From NCBI GenBank assembly GCA_016720635.1, contig JADKKF010000011.1, forward strand, positions 1-34,022: 34,022 bases of DNA, given 5' to 3'. Below are positions 23,125 through 33,000 of the stretch, in pieces; position 1 is the first letter of the stretch, and every line of letters begins with the position of its first letter. The position numbers and the translations under genes are program-made. The notes below the pieces were generated by a model. The model was given only the letters and a program-made list of their open reading frames with translations, was not told the DNA's origin and did no database searches. Source of the DNA: Saprospiraceae bacterium. GTDB taxonomy: Bacteria; Bacteroidota; Bacteroidia; Chitinophagales; Saprospiraceae.

Positions 23125-25393
23125 TTATACCCCTACTGATTTACGTATTATATTCAAGGCTCCTCCGGCTTTGAACCATTCAATCTGTTGCGCATTGTAA
23201 GAGTGATTCACCATCACTTTATCACTCGTGCCATCGGCATGATGCAAGACCAAAGTTAGTGGTTTTTCTGGTGAAAAGTCCATCAATCCAACAATGTCAA
23301 TCGAATCATCTTGTCTGATTTTTTCATAATCAGATTTATCGGCAAATGTGAGTGCTAAAAGTCCTTGTTTTTTAAGATTCGTCTCGTGGATTCTCGCAAA
23401 TGATTTTACGATAACGGCACGTACACCTAAATGTCTCGGCTCCATGGCCGCGTGCTCACGTGAAGACCCTTCTCCGTAATTTTCATCCCCTACCACTATA
23501 GTACCGATATTGGCTTTTTTTGTAGGCGCGTTGAGTATTGGGAACGGTTCCGTATTCTCCAGTCAATACATTTACTACATTGTCTGTTTTTTCATTAAAA
23601 TAATTAACCGCACCAATCAAAAGATTATTGGAAATATTGTCCAAGTGACCTCTATACTTTAACCACGGCCCAGCCATAGAAATATGATCCGTTGTACATT
23701 TTCCTTTTGCTTTTATCAACAATCTCAAACCTTTTAAGTCCGTTCCCTCCCATGCTGCGAAGGGATCTAACAATTGAAGTCTATCACTAGTCGGAGAGAC
23801 GTTCACTACTACGCCACTTCCATCAGCTGCAGGAGCTTGAAATCCAGCATCCTCCACGTCAAATCCATTTCTAGGCAATTCATCCCCTGATGGAGGATCA
23901 AGCTTCACTTGCTCACCTTTATCGTTGGTCAAAGTATCCTTAAGTGGATTGAAAGTAAGATCACCAGCGATGGCCAATGCAGTTACGATTTCTGGAGAAC
24001 CTACGAAAGCATAGGTATTAGGATTTCCATCGGCGCGCTTGGCAAAATTCCTATTGAAAGAATGTACAATGGTATTTTTTTCTTGTTTATCAGCACCAAC
24101 TCTGGCCCACATCCCAATACAAGGACCACAGGCATTGGCAAATACTTTGGCTCCGATTTTTTCAAATGTTTCTAAAAAACCATCTCTTTCTATCGTGTAT
24201 CGTATCAATTCAGATCCAGGGGTGATCGTAAACTCTGCTTTCGTGGTCAAGTCTTTGTCAGCAACTTGCTTTGCTAAAGATACCGCACGAGAAATATCTT
24301 CATACGATGAATTGGTACACGATCCAATCAAACCCACTTCTATCTTGGTAGGCCAACCATTTGCTGCAGCCGCTTCCTTCATTTTAGAAATTGGTGTCGC
24401 CAAGTCTGGAGTGAAAGGCCCATTCAAATGTGGTTCTAGCTCCGATAGATTGATTTCGATGATCTGATCAAAATATTTTTCAGGATTTGCATAGACTTCT
24501 GGATCAGCGGTAAGATGTTGTTTTACTTTATTCGCCAAATCTGCAACGTCAGCTCTATCCGTAGCCCTTAGATAACGCTCCATACTATCGTCATAGCCAA
24601 AAGTAGAAGTTGTAGCACCGATTTCAGCTCCCATATTACATATCGTGCCCTTACCCGTACAAGAGATTGATTCGGCGCCTTCACCAAAATACTCCACAAT
24701 ACATCCAGTACCTCCCTTTACGGTTAAAATACCTGCCACTCTAAGGATTACGTCTTTTGGGGAGGTCCAACCGTTTAGTTTTCCAGTAAGTTTTATACCA
24801 ATTAGCTTTGGAAATTTCAATTCCCAAGCGAGACCAGCCATCACGTCACAGGCATCCGCACCTCCTACTCCGATGGCCACCATACCAAGGCCTCCAGCAT
24901 TTACTGTATGAGAATCAGTTCCAATCATCATCCCACCAGGAAATGCGTAATTCTCAAGGACTATTTGGTGTATGATTCCAGCACCAGGCTTCCAGAATCC
25001 GATGCCATATTTATTAGAAACTGATGCTAAAAAGTCATAAACTTCTTTATTTTCAATATTGGCTTTATCCAAATCTATGTGGCTCTCAATTTTAGCCGTA
25101 ATTAAGTGATCACAGTGCACTGTAGAAGGAACAGCAACCTTTGGCCTTCCTGCTTGCATAAATTGGAGCAAAGCCATCTGGGCCGTAGCATCTTGCATTG
25201 CTACTCTATCTGGCGCAAAATCCACGTATGAATTTCCTCTTTCAAAATCCTGTAAGGCTTGATCAGAATGTAAATGAGAATAAAGAATTTTCTCGGTCAA
25301 GGTCAAAGCTCGACCCAATCTTGCCTTGGCTACATTAAGTTTTCCTTCTAGCGAGTCATAATGTGCCTTAATCATTTCAACATCAAAAGCCAT
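23125..25393 (-). CDS. acnA: Aconitate hydratase, one frameshift
   Basis: MAFDVEMIKAHYDSLEGKLN begins a mitochondrial-type aconitase of about 756 residues, converting citrate to isocitrate in the TCA cycle. Active-site elements: GTDSHTVNAGGLGMVAIGVG, the first cluster Cys in IGSCTNSSYEDISRA, and the other two in ANACGPCIGMWARVG, plus SFNRNFAKRADGNP. An A7 run (T7 on + strand, 23515-23521) shifts the frame so that RAYKK is followed by a stop at 23483; with A6 it reads KANIGTIVVGDENYGEGSSR and continues through EHAAMEPRHLGVRAVIVKSF to 23125. Because the enzyme is near-essential and both halves are perfectly conserved, this is most likely a consensus error. The TATATTTG at 25440-25447 (reverse) is its probable promoter -7 element. 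Confidence 0.95.
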
Positions 25394-25439
25394 AAATTTC
25401 TTATTTATTTATTATTTTATTAATATCAAATTTGAAAAG

Positions 25440-25447
25440 CAAATATA
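25440..25447 (-). promoter_or_regulatory. Probable -7 element of the aconitase promoter
   Basis: Reads TATATTTG on the - strand, 46 nt before the aconitase ATG. The -33 position 20 nt upstream is weak (TTTA instead of TTG). The rest of 25394-25597 holds nothing else recognisable. Confidence 0.5.
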
Positions 25448-25597
25448 CAGAAAAGGAGTGAAAAAATTAAACTCCTTACCAATCCCAAGTTTGTTATCTT
25501 CCTGAATAAAATTAAAACAAGCCATGAATCTATATGTTTGCAAATGGTCATAAAAAAAAAGCCTCAGTCGATTTTTAATTGACCAAGGCTTTAAAAG

Positions 25598-25671
25598 TGG
25601 GCCCACTAGGACTTGAACCTAGGACCACCTGATTATGAGTCAGGTGCTCTAACCAGCTGAGCTATAGGCCC
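25598..25671 (-). tRNA. tRNA with CAT anticodon, probably tRNA-Ile2
   Basis: On the - strand all arms fold: acceptor GGGCCTA/TGGGCCC (one T-G pair), D-arm GCTC/GAGC with AGCTGGTTA loop, anticodon stem CCTGA/TCAGG around CTCATAA, T-arm CTAGG/CCTAG with TTCAAGT loop, discriminator A. The anticodon is CAT. Pairs C4-G69 and C5-G68, which lysidine synthetase TilS uses in E. coli to recognise tRNA-Ile2, are present, and the T-loop and D-loop are not initiator-like. I therefore favour tRNA-Ile (AUA) over elongator Met. CCA is not encoded. Confidence 0.93.
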
Positions 25672-25769
25672 GTACAAACTAATTTTGTACTTTGGGACTG
25701 CAAAGATAAAATTTATCTTTTCTTATTTCAAATAAATTGTCAAATTATTTATTGAATTCAGAATTTTTT

Positions 25770-25891
25770 GGGCGTCCCTCTCTCTCGTCTTTGGACGAGA
25801 TTCGAGTCGGGCTGTCCATGGGTTCGCTTCGCTCCGTCTCTCCTTTCTCTCGAGACTCTCGTTGCTACGAGACCATTCCCATCCCTCACGC
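25770..25891 (+). repeat. GGGCGTCC...ACGC paired-hairpin element, copy 3
   Basis: Begins GGGCGTCCC, contains hairpin CTCGTC/GACGAG with TTTG loop, then TCGGGCTGTCCATGGGTTC, a GAGAC-rich second hairpin region, and ends CCATTCCCATCCCTCACGC. It is a close direct repeat of 26888-27009. The rest of 25672-25983 is AT-rich leader for the T9SS gene at 25984. Confidence 0.78.
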
Positions 25892-25983
25892 GGCTAGGTT
25901 AAAATATAATTTGTGTAGCCCGAATAACGTAAATAATTTTGAAGTACTCTTTTTTGTATTAATTAACATTTAATTTATATATA

Positions 25984-26796
25984 ATGAAACAAACAATTTA
26001 CATTTTGGGACTATTCCTTGGGATATTAATAAAAACAACATCCCTAGAAGCACAAACCGTTCCTTCAGCGATGAACGTTTTTATCGAAGAAGTAGATTTT
26101 AAAACTGGCGATGAATTTTGGGTACATTATGCATCCGAAGACTTATTGTCGCTTATCTTATTCCAAGGCAGCACTCAACATGATTTGTCAAAACTCCAAT
26201 TCATGCAAGAAATTAGTTATCATTTGCCAAATATGAATGGCAATAATTTTCATTCCTTGACGACGTCCCAAGAAGGAGTTATTAACTATTCATGGAGTAT
26301 ACTTTCAAATGAAGACATGCCAACGACTCCAAAGATGTTCAGTTTGAAATTCAAAGCACTCAGCGATGGAAAACTTAGCGAATCGCTTAGTTTTAAGGAT
26401 ACATGGACAACCAATATTTCATACGATTTTGTGGTTTTGGATGCAGAAATACCTGTTATTTACCATTTTGCCACTACTTCTACTTTTAATGGATTGAAAT
26501 TGAAGGGCACAACTTCAGTAAAGGAAAATAATGTCCCAAAAACCATTTCATTATTTCCCAATCCAAGCCAAATAGGAGAACCCATTTCTTTCGAATGGGA
26601 CACAATCGAACAATTAAATTTGGAGATATCCAATATTGATGGAAAAATAATTGGCACTAAGAAAATGCTTACCGAAGTTGGAATTAATACCATTTCAATG
26701 ACAGAATTGAGCAATCAGAATTTGACCCCAGGTTTATATTTTGTCCAATTCCAGGGAGAAAAGTCAACTAAAATAAGCAAATTATTGGTCAATTAG
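25984..26796 (+). CDS. T9SS type A sorting-domain protein
   Basis: Intact, 270 residues. MKQTIYILGLFLGILIKTTS is the signal, cleaved after LEA. Residues about 25-165 form a beta-rich domain with FKTGDEFWVHYASEDLLSLI and LKFKALSDGKLSESLSFKD, similar to cohesin-like domains found in Bacteroidota secreted proteins. The last ~75 residues (KTISLFPNPSQIGEPISFEW, LEISNIDGKIIGTKKM, NLTPGLYFVQFQGEKSTKIS and KLLVN) are a full T9SS type A domain. It lies alone between two copies of the hairpin element and is followed by a good terminator. Likely a cell-surface or secreted protein of unknown ligand. Confidence 0.88.
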   Translation: MKQTIYILGLFLGILIKTTSLEAQTVPSAMNVFIEEVDFKTGDEFWVHYASEDLLSLILFQGSTQHDLSKLQFMQEISYHLPNMNGNNFHSLTTSQEGVINYSWSILSNEDMPTTPKMFSLKFKALSDGKLSESLSFKDTWTTNISYDFVVLDAEIPVIYHFATTSTFNGLKLKGTTSVKENNVPKTISLFPNPSQIGEPISFEWDTIEQLNLEISNIDGKIIGTKKMLTEVGINTISMTELSNQNLTPGLYFVQFQGEKSTKISKLLVN

Positions 26797-26818
26797 ACTT
26801 TAAGGGAATGAAATTGAT

Positions 26819-26844
26819 AAGCCTTCCATTTGGAGGGCTTTTTT
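26819..26844 (+). terminator. Rho-independent terminator
   Basis: AAGCCTTCC (26819-26827) pairs with GGAGGGCTT (26832-26840), one T-G pair, 4-nt loop, followed by T6. Placed 23 nt after the T9SS gene stop. Confidence 0.85.
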
Positions 26845-26887
26845 ATTTTATACCACTGGATTTAACCCATACTTTTTATAATGATTT

Positions 26888-27009
26888 GGACGTCTCTCTC
26901 CCTCGTCTTTGGACGAGATTCGAGTCGGGCTGTCCATGGGTTCTCTTCGCTCCATCTCTCTTTCCATTCGAGACTCTCGAAGTCACAAGACCATTCCCAT
27001 CCCTCACGC
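26888..27009 (+). repeat. GGGCGTCC...ACGC paired-hairpin element, copy 4
   Basis: Direct repeat of 25770-25891; identical over the CTCGTCTTTGGACGAG hairpin and the TCGGGCTGTCCATGGGTTC core and at the CATTCCCATCCCTCACGC end, diverged in the middle. It lies between the T9SS gene terminator and the adhesin terminator. Confidence 0.78.
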
Positions 27010-27039
27010 GGAAGGGCAATTCTTTCTCTTCCAATAAAT

Positions 27040-27075
27040 AAGCCCCAAGTGACTTCTGTCTGCTTGGGGCTTTTT
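27040..27075. terminator. Bidirectional terminator at adhesin 3' end
   Basis: AAGCCCCAAG (27040-27049) and CTTGGGGCTT (27063-27072) form a perfect 10-bp stem with a 13-nt loop, followed by T5 on the + strand and AT-rich DNA on the - strand. It lies 25 nt beyond the adhesin stop. Confidence 0.85.
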
Positions 27076-27097
27076 GCTTATTCTACCTTTATTCTTC

Positions 27098-30000
27098 TTA
27101 TTCTGTCAACGTCACATCTCCTGTAAACTTGACTGTCGATCCATCCTTCAGTTCTACTTGTATGTCATACACAAAAACCGCTGGATTCATCAATTTGGTT
27201 TGAAAAACCCCATCCCAGCCTTTTTGCGTACCATTGATCGTAAAGTCCTTTTCCTCATACGTCATATTACCCCAGCGATCAAAGACTCTCAGATAGTTTA
27301 CCTTCTCGATTTTAAGATCCTCTGAGTATATTCTAAATACGTCGTTGATGCCGTCTCCGTTAGGGCTGAATACATTCGGTACGTAGATCTTCAGCTTCTT
27401 CTTCACCACAACACTTACCACGTCGTCATCCACGCAACCGTTGATATCGGTCACTCGGATTCTGTATGTACCTGAGACTTGAGGTGTATCTATCAACGTC
27501 GTCGTATAACCTGAGAGTGTCCTTATTCCGCTTGTCCAGTTCCATTGGCTTATCTCATTGAGAGGCTTGTTCACCGTCGCAATTATCGTCAAGATATCAC
27601 CCAATTCCAATTCGATCAAGTCTGGTACATTTACTTCCACTTTTGGCACATTTACGAGGATGATTGTGTCTGTACTTGCACATCCATTCGCATCCTGCAA
27701 CTGGATGATATGAACTCCAGCCTGCCATCCGCTCAATCGCAATGGATTCGTCGCTACTCTAAATGGCTGACCTGCTGGATATGAGTACTGATATGGCCCT
27801 ACGCCGCCAGTTATGCTGCTCAACGTCACTCCTCCCGTAGGTCTCAAGCACGATATTGAGTCTATTCTTATGTTGTAACTAATGGCAGCTGGGTTCACCA
27901 ACTGTAGGCTATCTCTTATCTCGCAGCCTATCGCATCCGTTATCGTGTAGTAATACGCTCCTGCTCCTAGATTGTTCAATACTGAGTTTACGCTGCCCGT
28001 ACTCCATCTATAGCTGTATGGCTCTACTCCTCTTGTTCCCATTGCTGCCAAGGATCCATCCGACAAGCCTGCACAACTGATATTCATCACGATCCTAGAG
28101 CTGTCTCGCAGATTACATGCCGCATTGCCTATTATGAAGCTACATGATATAGTACAGTTGTTCGCATCTCTTACCACCACTCCATACGTACCGCCTCGCA
28201 AGCCACTGATATTGTAACTGCCTGCAACTACTTGGATGCCTGAGCCACCACCTGTCCATGTCACCGTGTATGGTGCTACTCCACCTTGTACCGTCACTAC
28301 TCCTACCCCTTCGGTGCCACCTATCGTCACCGCTGGGCTCACTTGGCCACAACTCAACGTCATACCTATTGGACTCAAGATCACTACCGTATCCGTCAAT
28401 CGACAGCCGTTGGTATCTGTTATCGTCACCGTATGTACTCCTGCACATAGATTGCTTACTAGATTTCCTGTTTGGCCGCCTGACCACGTATATGCGTATG
28501 GGCTCGTGCCTCTAAGTCCCGTCACTTCTGTACCTCCATCACAACTTCCAAAACAACTCGGCATCCTCCTCCACAGTATGCTGTCGCCTAGCGCTCTTGG
28601 CTCACCTATTGTCACTTGTTCTATCGTCTTACAGCCCGCATTGTCCGTCACCGTCACGATATATGTTCCTGCTCTGGCGCTCGTTGTAATGCTCGTATTG
28701 CCTATCGCCGTCGGGCCACTCCACGTATAAGTATAGCTTGGACTGCCGCCTGTCGCTGTCACTTGTAAGCCTCCATTCGAGCCTCCGTTACAGCTGATTG
28801 CACTCGTAACTCGGACTCCAGCTCTTACTCCACACGATGGCTCTGTTATGATAAACGTCGAACTCGTCGTACACCCTTTGGAATCCGTCACCGTCACCGT
28901 ATAGGTTCCTTTTACCAAATTACCTATGACAAACGAGCCTGGGCTGCTTATCGTACCTTGACCTCCTGCTCCTCCTGTATATACATAGCTATATGGCACT
29001 CGACCATTGCCTACCGTTACTATGGCACTTCCGTTATTGCCTCCAGTTATCGACACATCCTGCGGAATAATATTCACGATCGACACGATGCTGATTGATG
29101 CTATCGTCGCCTGCGCCGTCGTCACACAGCCATTCGCATCCGTCACCGTTATGATATAGTTGCCATTGCCCAAATTCGTGAACACATTGCTGGTTTGATT
29201 TTGTCCTGGCACTGCGCTGTAACTGTATGGCGGTGTGCCTTGAGTCGCCGTTACCGTGATGCTGCCATTGATTCCTCCGCACGAGGTACTATCGCTTATT
29301 GCCGTAGCACTCGGGCCTCCTACATTTGTCACAATCGCGCCAACCGTCGTCGTACACCCTTGATTATCCGTCACCGTTATCAAGTAATTTCCTGAGCCGA
29401 CATTCGTCTGATTGTTCGCTTGTGAGCCCCTCCAAAGTCAAAGCTATACGGCATTTCTCCACCTACGACCTCTACTGTGATGCTGCCATTTGTCTGGTTG
29501 CACGTAGATGCACTTACCGTTGTGCTGGCATTCTGGGCCATTCTGATTGTAAACTTGCGTTACCATGCTCGTCGTACAACCTAAGCCATCCACTACCGTC
29601 ACTCCGTATGTACCCGCACCTAGATTGCCAAACACATTCGTACTCTGTAAGGCACCTCCTATCGTATATTGCATCGGGCCATTTGCTCCACTTGCATTCA
29701 CCGTTATTCGTCCATTCATCATCCCGCAACTGCTGCTATCCGCTTGAGCCGTTGCCGTCGGTGCTACCGTCTGTGGTACTACGCCTATTCCTACTACGCT
29801 ACAGCCCAAATTGTCCGTCACCGTGAAGTTATAGCTACCAGCACTCAGCAAACTGATATTCTGTCCAACCACTACCCCGCTCGTACTGCTTATGGTATAT
29901 GGAGACTGACCGTTCAATCCACTTATTCTGATTACTCCACTTGGTACTGTACAGCCCGCCGAATCAACTCCTACTGTCTGCGTCAGGTTGTTCGAGCCAT

Positions 30001-33000
30001 TGATTTGTACACCTCGGGTGATGGCACAGCCATTGGCGTCTGTTATCGTTACCGTATAGTTTCCTGAGGCCAAATTCACAAAAGATGAATCCGTCACAGA
30101 TCCTGTTCCTATATCATATCTGAATGGTCCACTGCCGCTTATCGTACTCACTTGAAACTTCCATTGTTCCTACCACAGCTCGTCTGTGTTAGATTCGTTA
30201 TGTTCACGTCTGGACCATTCAATACACCTACTACCACCTGGCCTGTCACTGAACACAACTGCGCATCTTGTACCGTCACGCTGTAAGTTCCCGATCCTAA
30301 ATTATTGAACACTCCTGTCGCCTCTTCTCTTCCTGTTAAAAAATATCGGTATGGGCTTTGGCCTTGCTGGCCTACCAATGTCAATGATCCATTATTTTGT
30401 CCACAACTGGCTGGGCTGCTGCTGCTCGTCAACGTCAAGGTACTGCCCGGAGTTCACTTGGCCATTCATCACCAATATACAGCCCTGGCTATCATTCACC
30501 GTTATATCATAAGAGCCCGAACCTAGATTATTGAATACACCCGTCGTCTGTGGTGTTCCCATGCTATAGGTATAGTTTGGCCCTCCATTGAGATTTACTA
30601 CGCTTATAGATCCATTGCTCTGTCCACACGTCGCCGACACGATACTCAAGCTGCCATTCAACGCGGTCGATACCCCTACGGTTAGATTTGTCAATTCTCG
30701 AACACAACCATTTGCATCCGTTACCGTCACGCTATATGTACCTGAGCCTATACCTATATATGGAGGTGCAACGCCTGGACCACTCATCGCATACGTATAT
30801 GGTGCCATTCCACCTATCACCGATACGTCTAGTTGACCATTGTTCAAGCCACAGCTCGTATTGACTACGCTGCTATTCAAACTCATTCCATTCACTGAAT
30901 TAATCTGGGCGGTACTCACTGCCACACAACCAGATTGGTCGGTTACCGTCAATCCATACATTCCCGCACTTAGATTTGTGAATATTCCCGTGCTATTTGG
31001 TGTTTGACCCGTTACCACATACGTATATGGGCTTAGTCCTCCACTAACTTGGATACTCAATCCTCCCGTCGAACTCGTACATTTCGCTACGCTTGTGTTT
31101 ATTCCTGTTATCGTTTGACCACTAGCATTTCCAACCGCTCCAGTCGTCACAAAACACATCCATCTTTGTCTTGTACCGTTACGGCGTAAGTTCCGACCCC
31201 AAATTAGTGAACAAGCCCGTTCCATTTTGGGTACCACCTTGAAGGGTATAAGTGAATGGACTTGAGCCACCCATTGTTGTCACTTGTAAACTTCCATCTG
31301 TCCTACCGCATTGTGCGTTCGTCGTATTCGTAGATGCCGTCAATCCACTTGGTGAGGTCACTGTCGTCTGTCTTATTGCCGTACAGCCCCAGAAGTCCGT
31401 CACCGTTACTGTATAGGTGCCTGCTGCCAAAGTTCCGAATGTATAATTATTTGCCGTGATACCGCCTTGACTGGCGATACCTATGTCAAATGTATATGGC
31501 TGCGTGCCTCCTCCTCAACTTGACTCTGATCGTTCCTGTTGGTCCATCGCATCGAGTTCCCGTTGAAGTCGTATTCAGACTCATTGCCACAGAACTTGCT
31601 ACTTGTACCGTTTGGGTATTCGTACAGCCATTCGCATCCGAAACCGTTATCCTGTAATTACCCGACGGCAAGAAATCAAACTGACGGTCTGGCACTAAGC
31701 CATTTCCATCTCCTATATCGAAAAGATATGGGAGCCAGACTCCAGCGTTAATGATAATTGATTTGGCCATTATTGTTCAAACCACATCGAGTCGGGCTGC
31801 TCGTCGCCGTAACGCTTGGAACTCCCGATGGTGCTATCACAACGCTTGTTGTCGTCCTACAGCCTAAGCCATCTGTTACCGTCAATACGTAATTACCTGA
31901 TGTCATATTCAAAACTCGCCCGTGGTATTCGTTGGATACGGTGGCAATACATACGTATATACCCCTTGACCATTGGTTGGGAATACATCCAGTCTTCCAT
32001 TTTGCTGATTACACAACGTTCCTGTTGGGAAAGTGGTGATCTGCAAACTCTCCGATGGTGTTATATCATAGCTGCCCCTAAAGGTACAGCCTATCGCATC
32101 CGTTATCGTCAATGCATACCCTCCTGCTGCCAAATTGCTTGGATCCTCTAGATTCCCCAGATTTGGATTCCATCTATACGTATAGCCTCCTGCGCCTCCA
32201 CTCACTGTTAAATTTATCTGTCCATTACTCTGCCCGCATCGTGTATGCGTCAAGGCGGACGTACTTTGTATCGATGGCCTCACTACTACTGTGGCACTCG
32301 TTGTCCCTTTACATCCATTATTCGTCACTGTCACCGTATATACTGTCGTTGTCGTTGGATTTATCGTCAAGGTATTGGTGCTGTTGCCCACTTCACTCCA
32401 ATCGTAGCCACTACCTCCCGTCGCCACCAGCTGCGTGGTTTGACCTGAACAGATACTCATATCTCCAGTTATTCCCGCTACTGGATTCGGTACGTTTTGA
32501 ACTACTACACTCGATGTTCCACTACAGCCGCCTCGCGTTACCGTTACCGTATAGGTTCCTGACATCGATACCGTTAAGGTCTGACTCATTTGGCCTGCGA
32601 CACTCCATTCATAGGTATCATAACCATTACCTGCATCCAAGACTACGCTAGAGCCTGAGCATATCGATGGTATCGCTGGATTTATCACAGGGGCTAACGA
32701 CGCACTCTGGATCACTTCTACACTCGTCGTTCCACTACAGCCAGACACATTCGTCACCGTCACTGTATAAAATCCTGCAATCGATACGGTTATTTGTTGA
32801 CTGCCAGAGCCTTCTGACCAACTATAAGTCGAATATCCCGATCCCGCATCCAACTCTACATCTGATCCCAAACATATTCGTGGATTGCCTGGTGTTATAC
32901 TCGGATTCAAGCCTGAACTCAACACAACTTGTCGACTCGATGTCCCTTTACAGCCATTTGCATTCGTTACCGTTACCGTATATGTACCCGGCATACTCAC

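Noticed and set aside
25412..25606. 64-codon - strand open frame upstream of aconitase
   Set aside because: It runs into the tRNA 3' end and contains the aconitase promoter; composition is that of AT-rich noncoding DNA.
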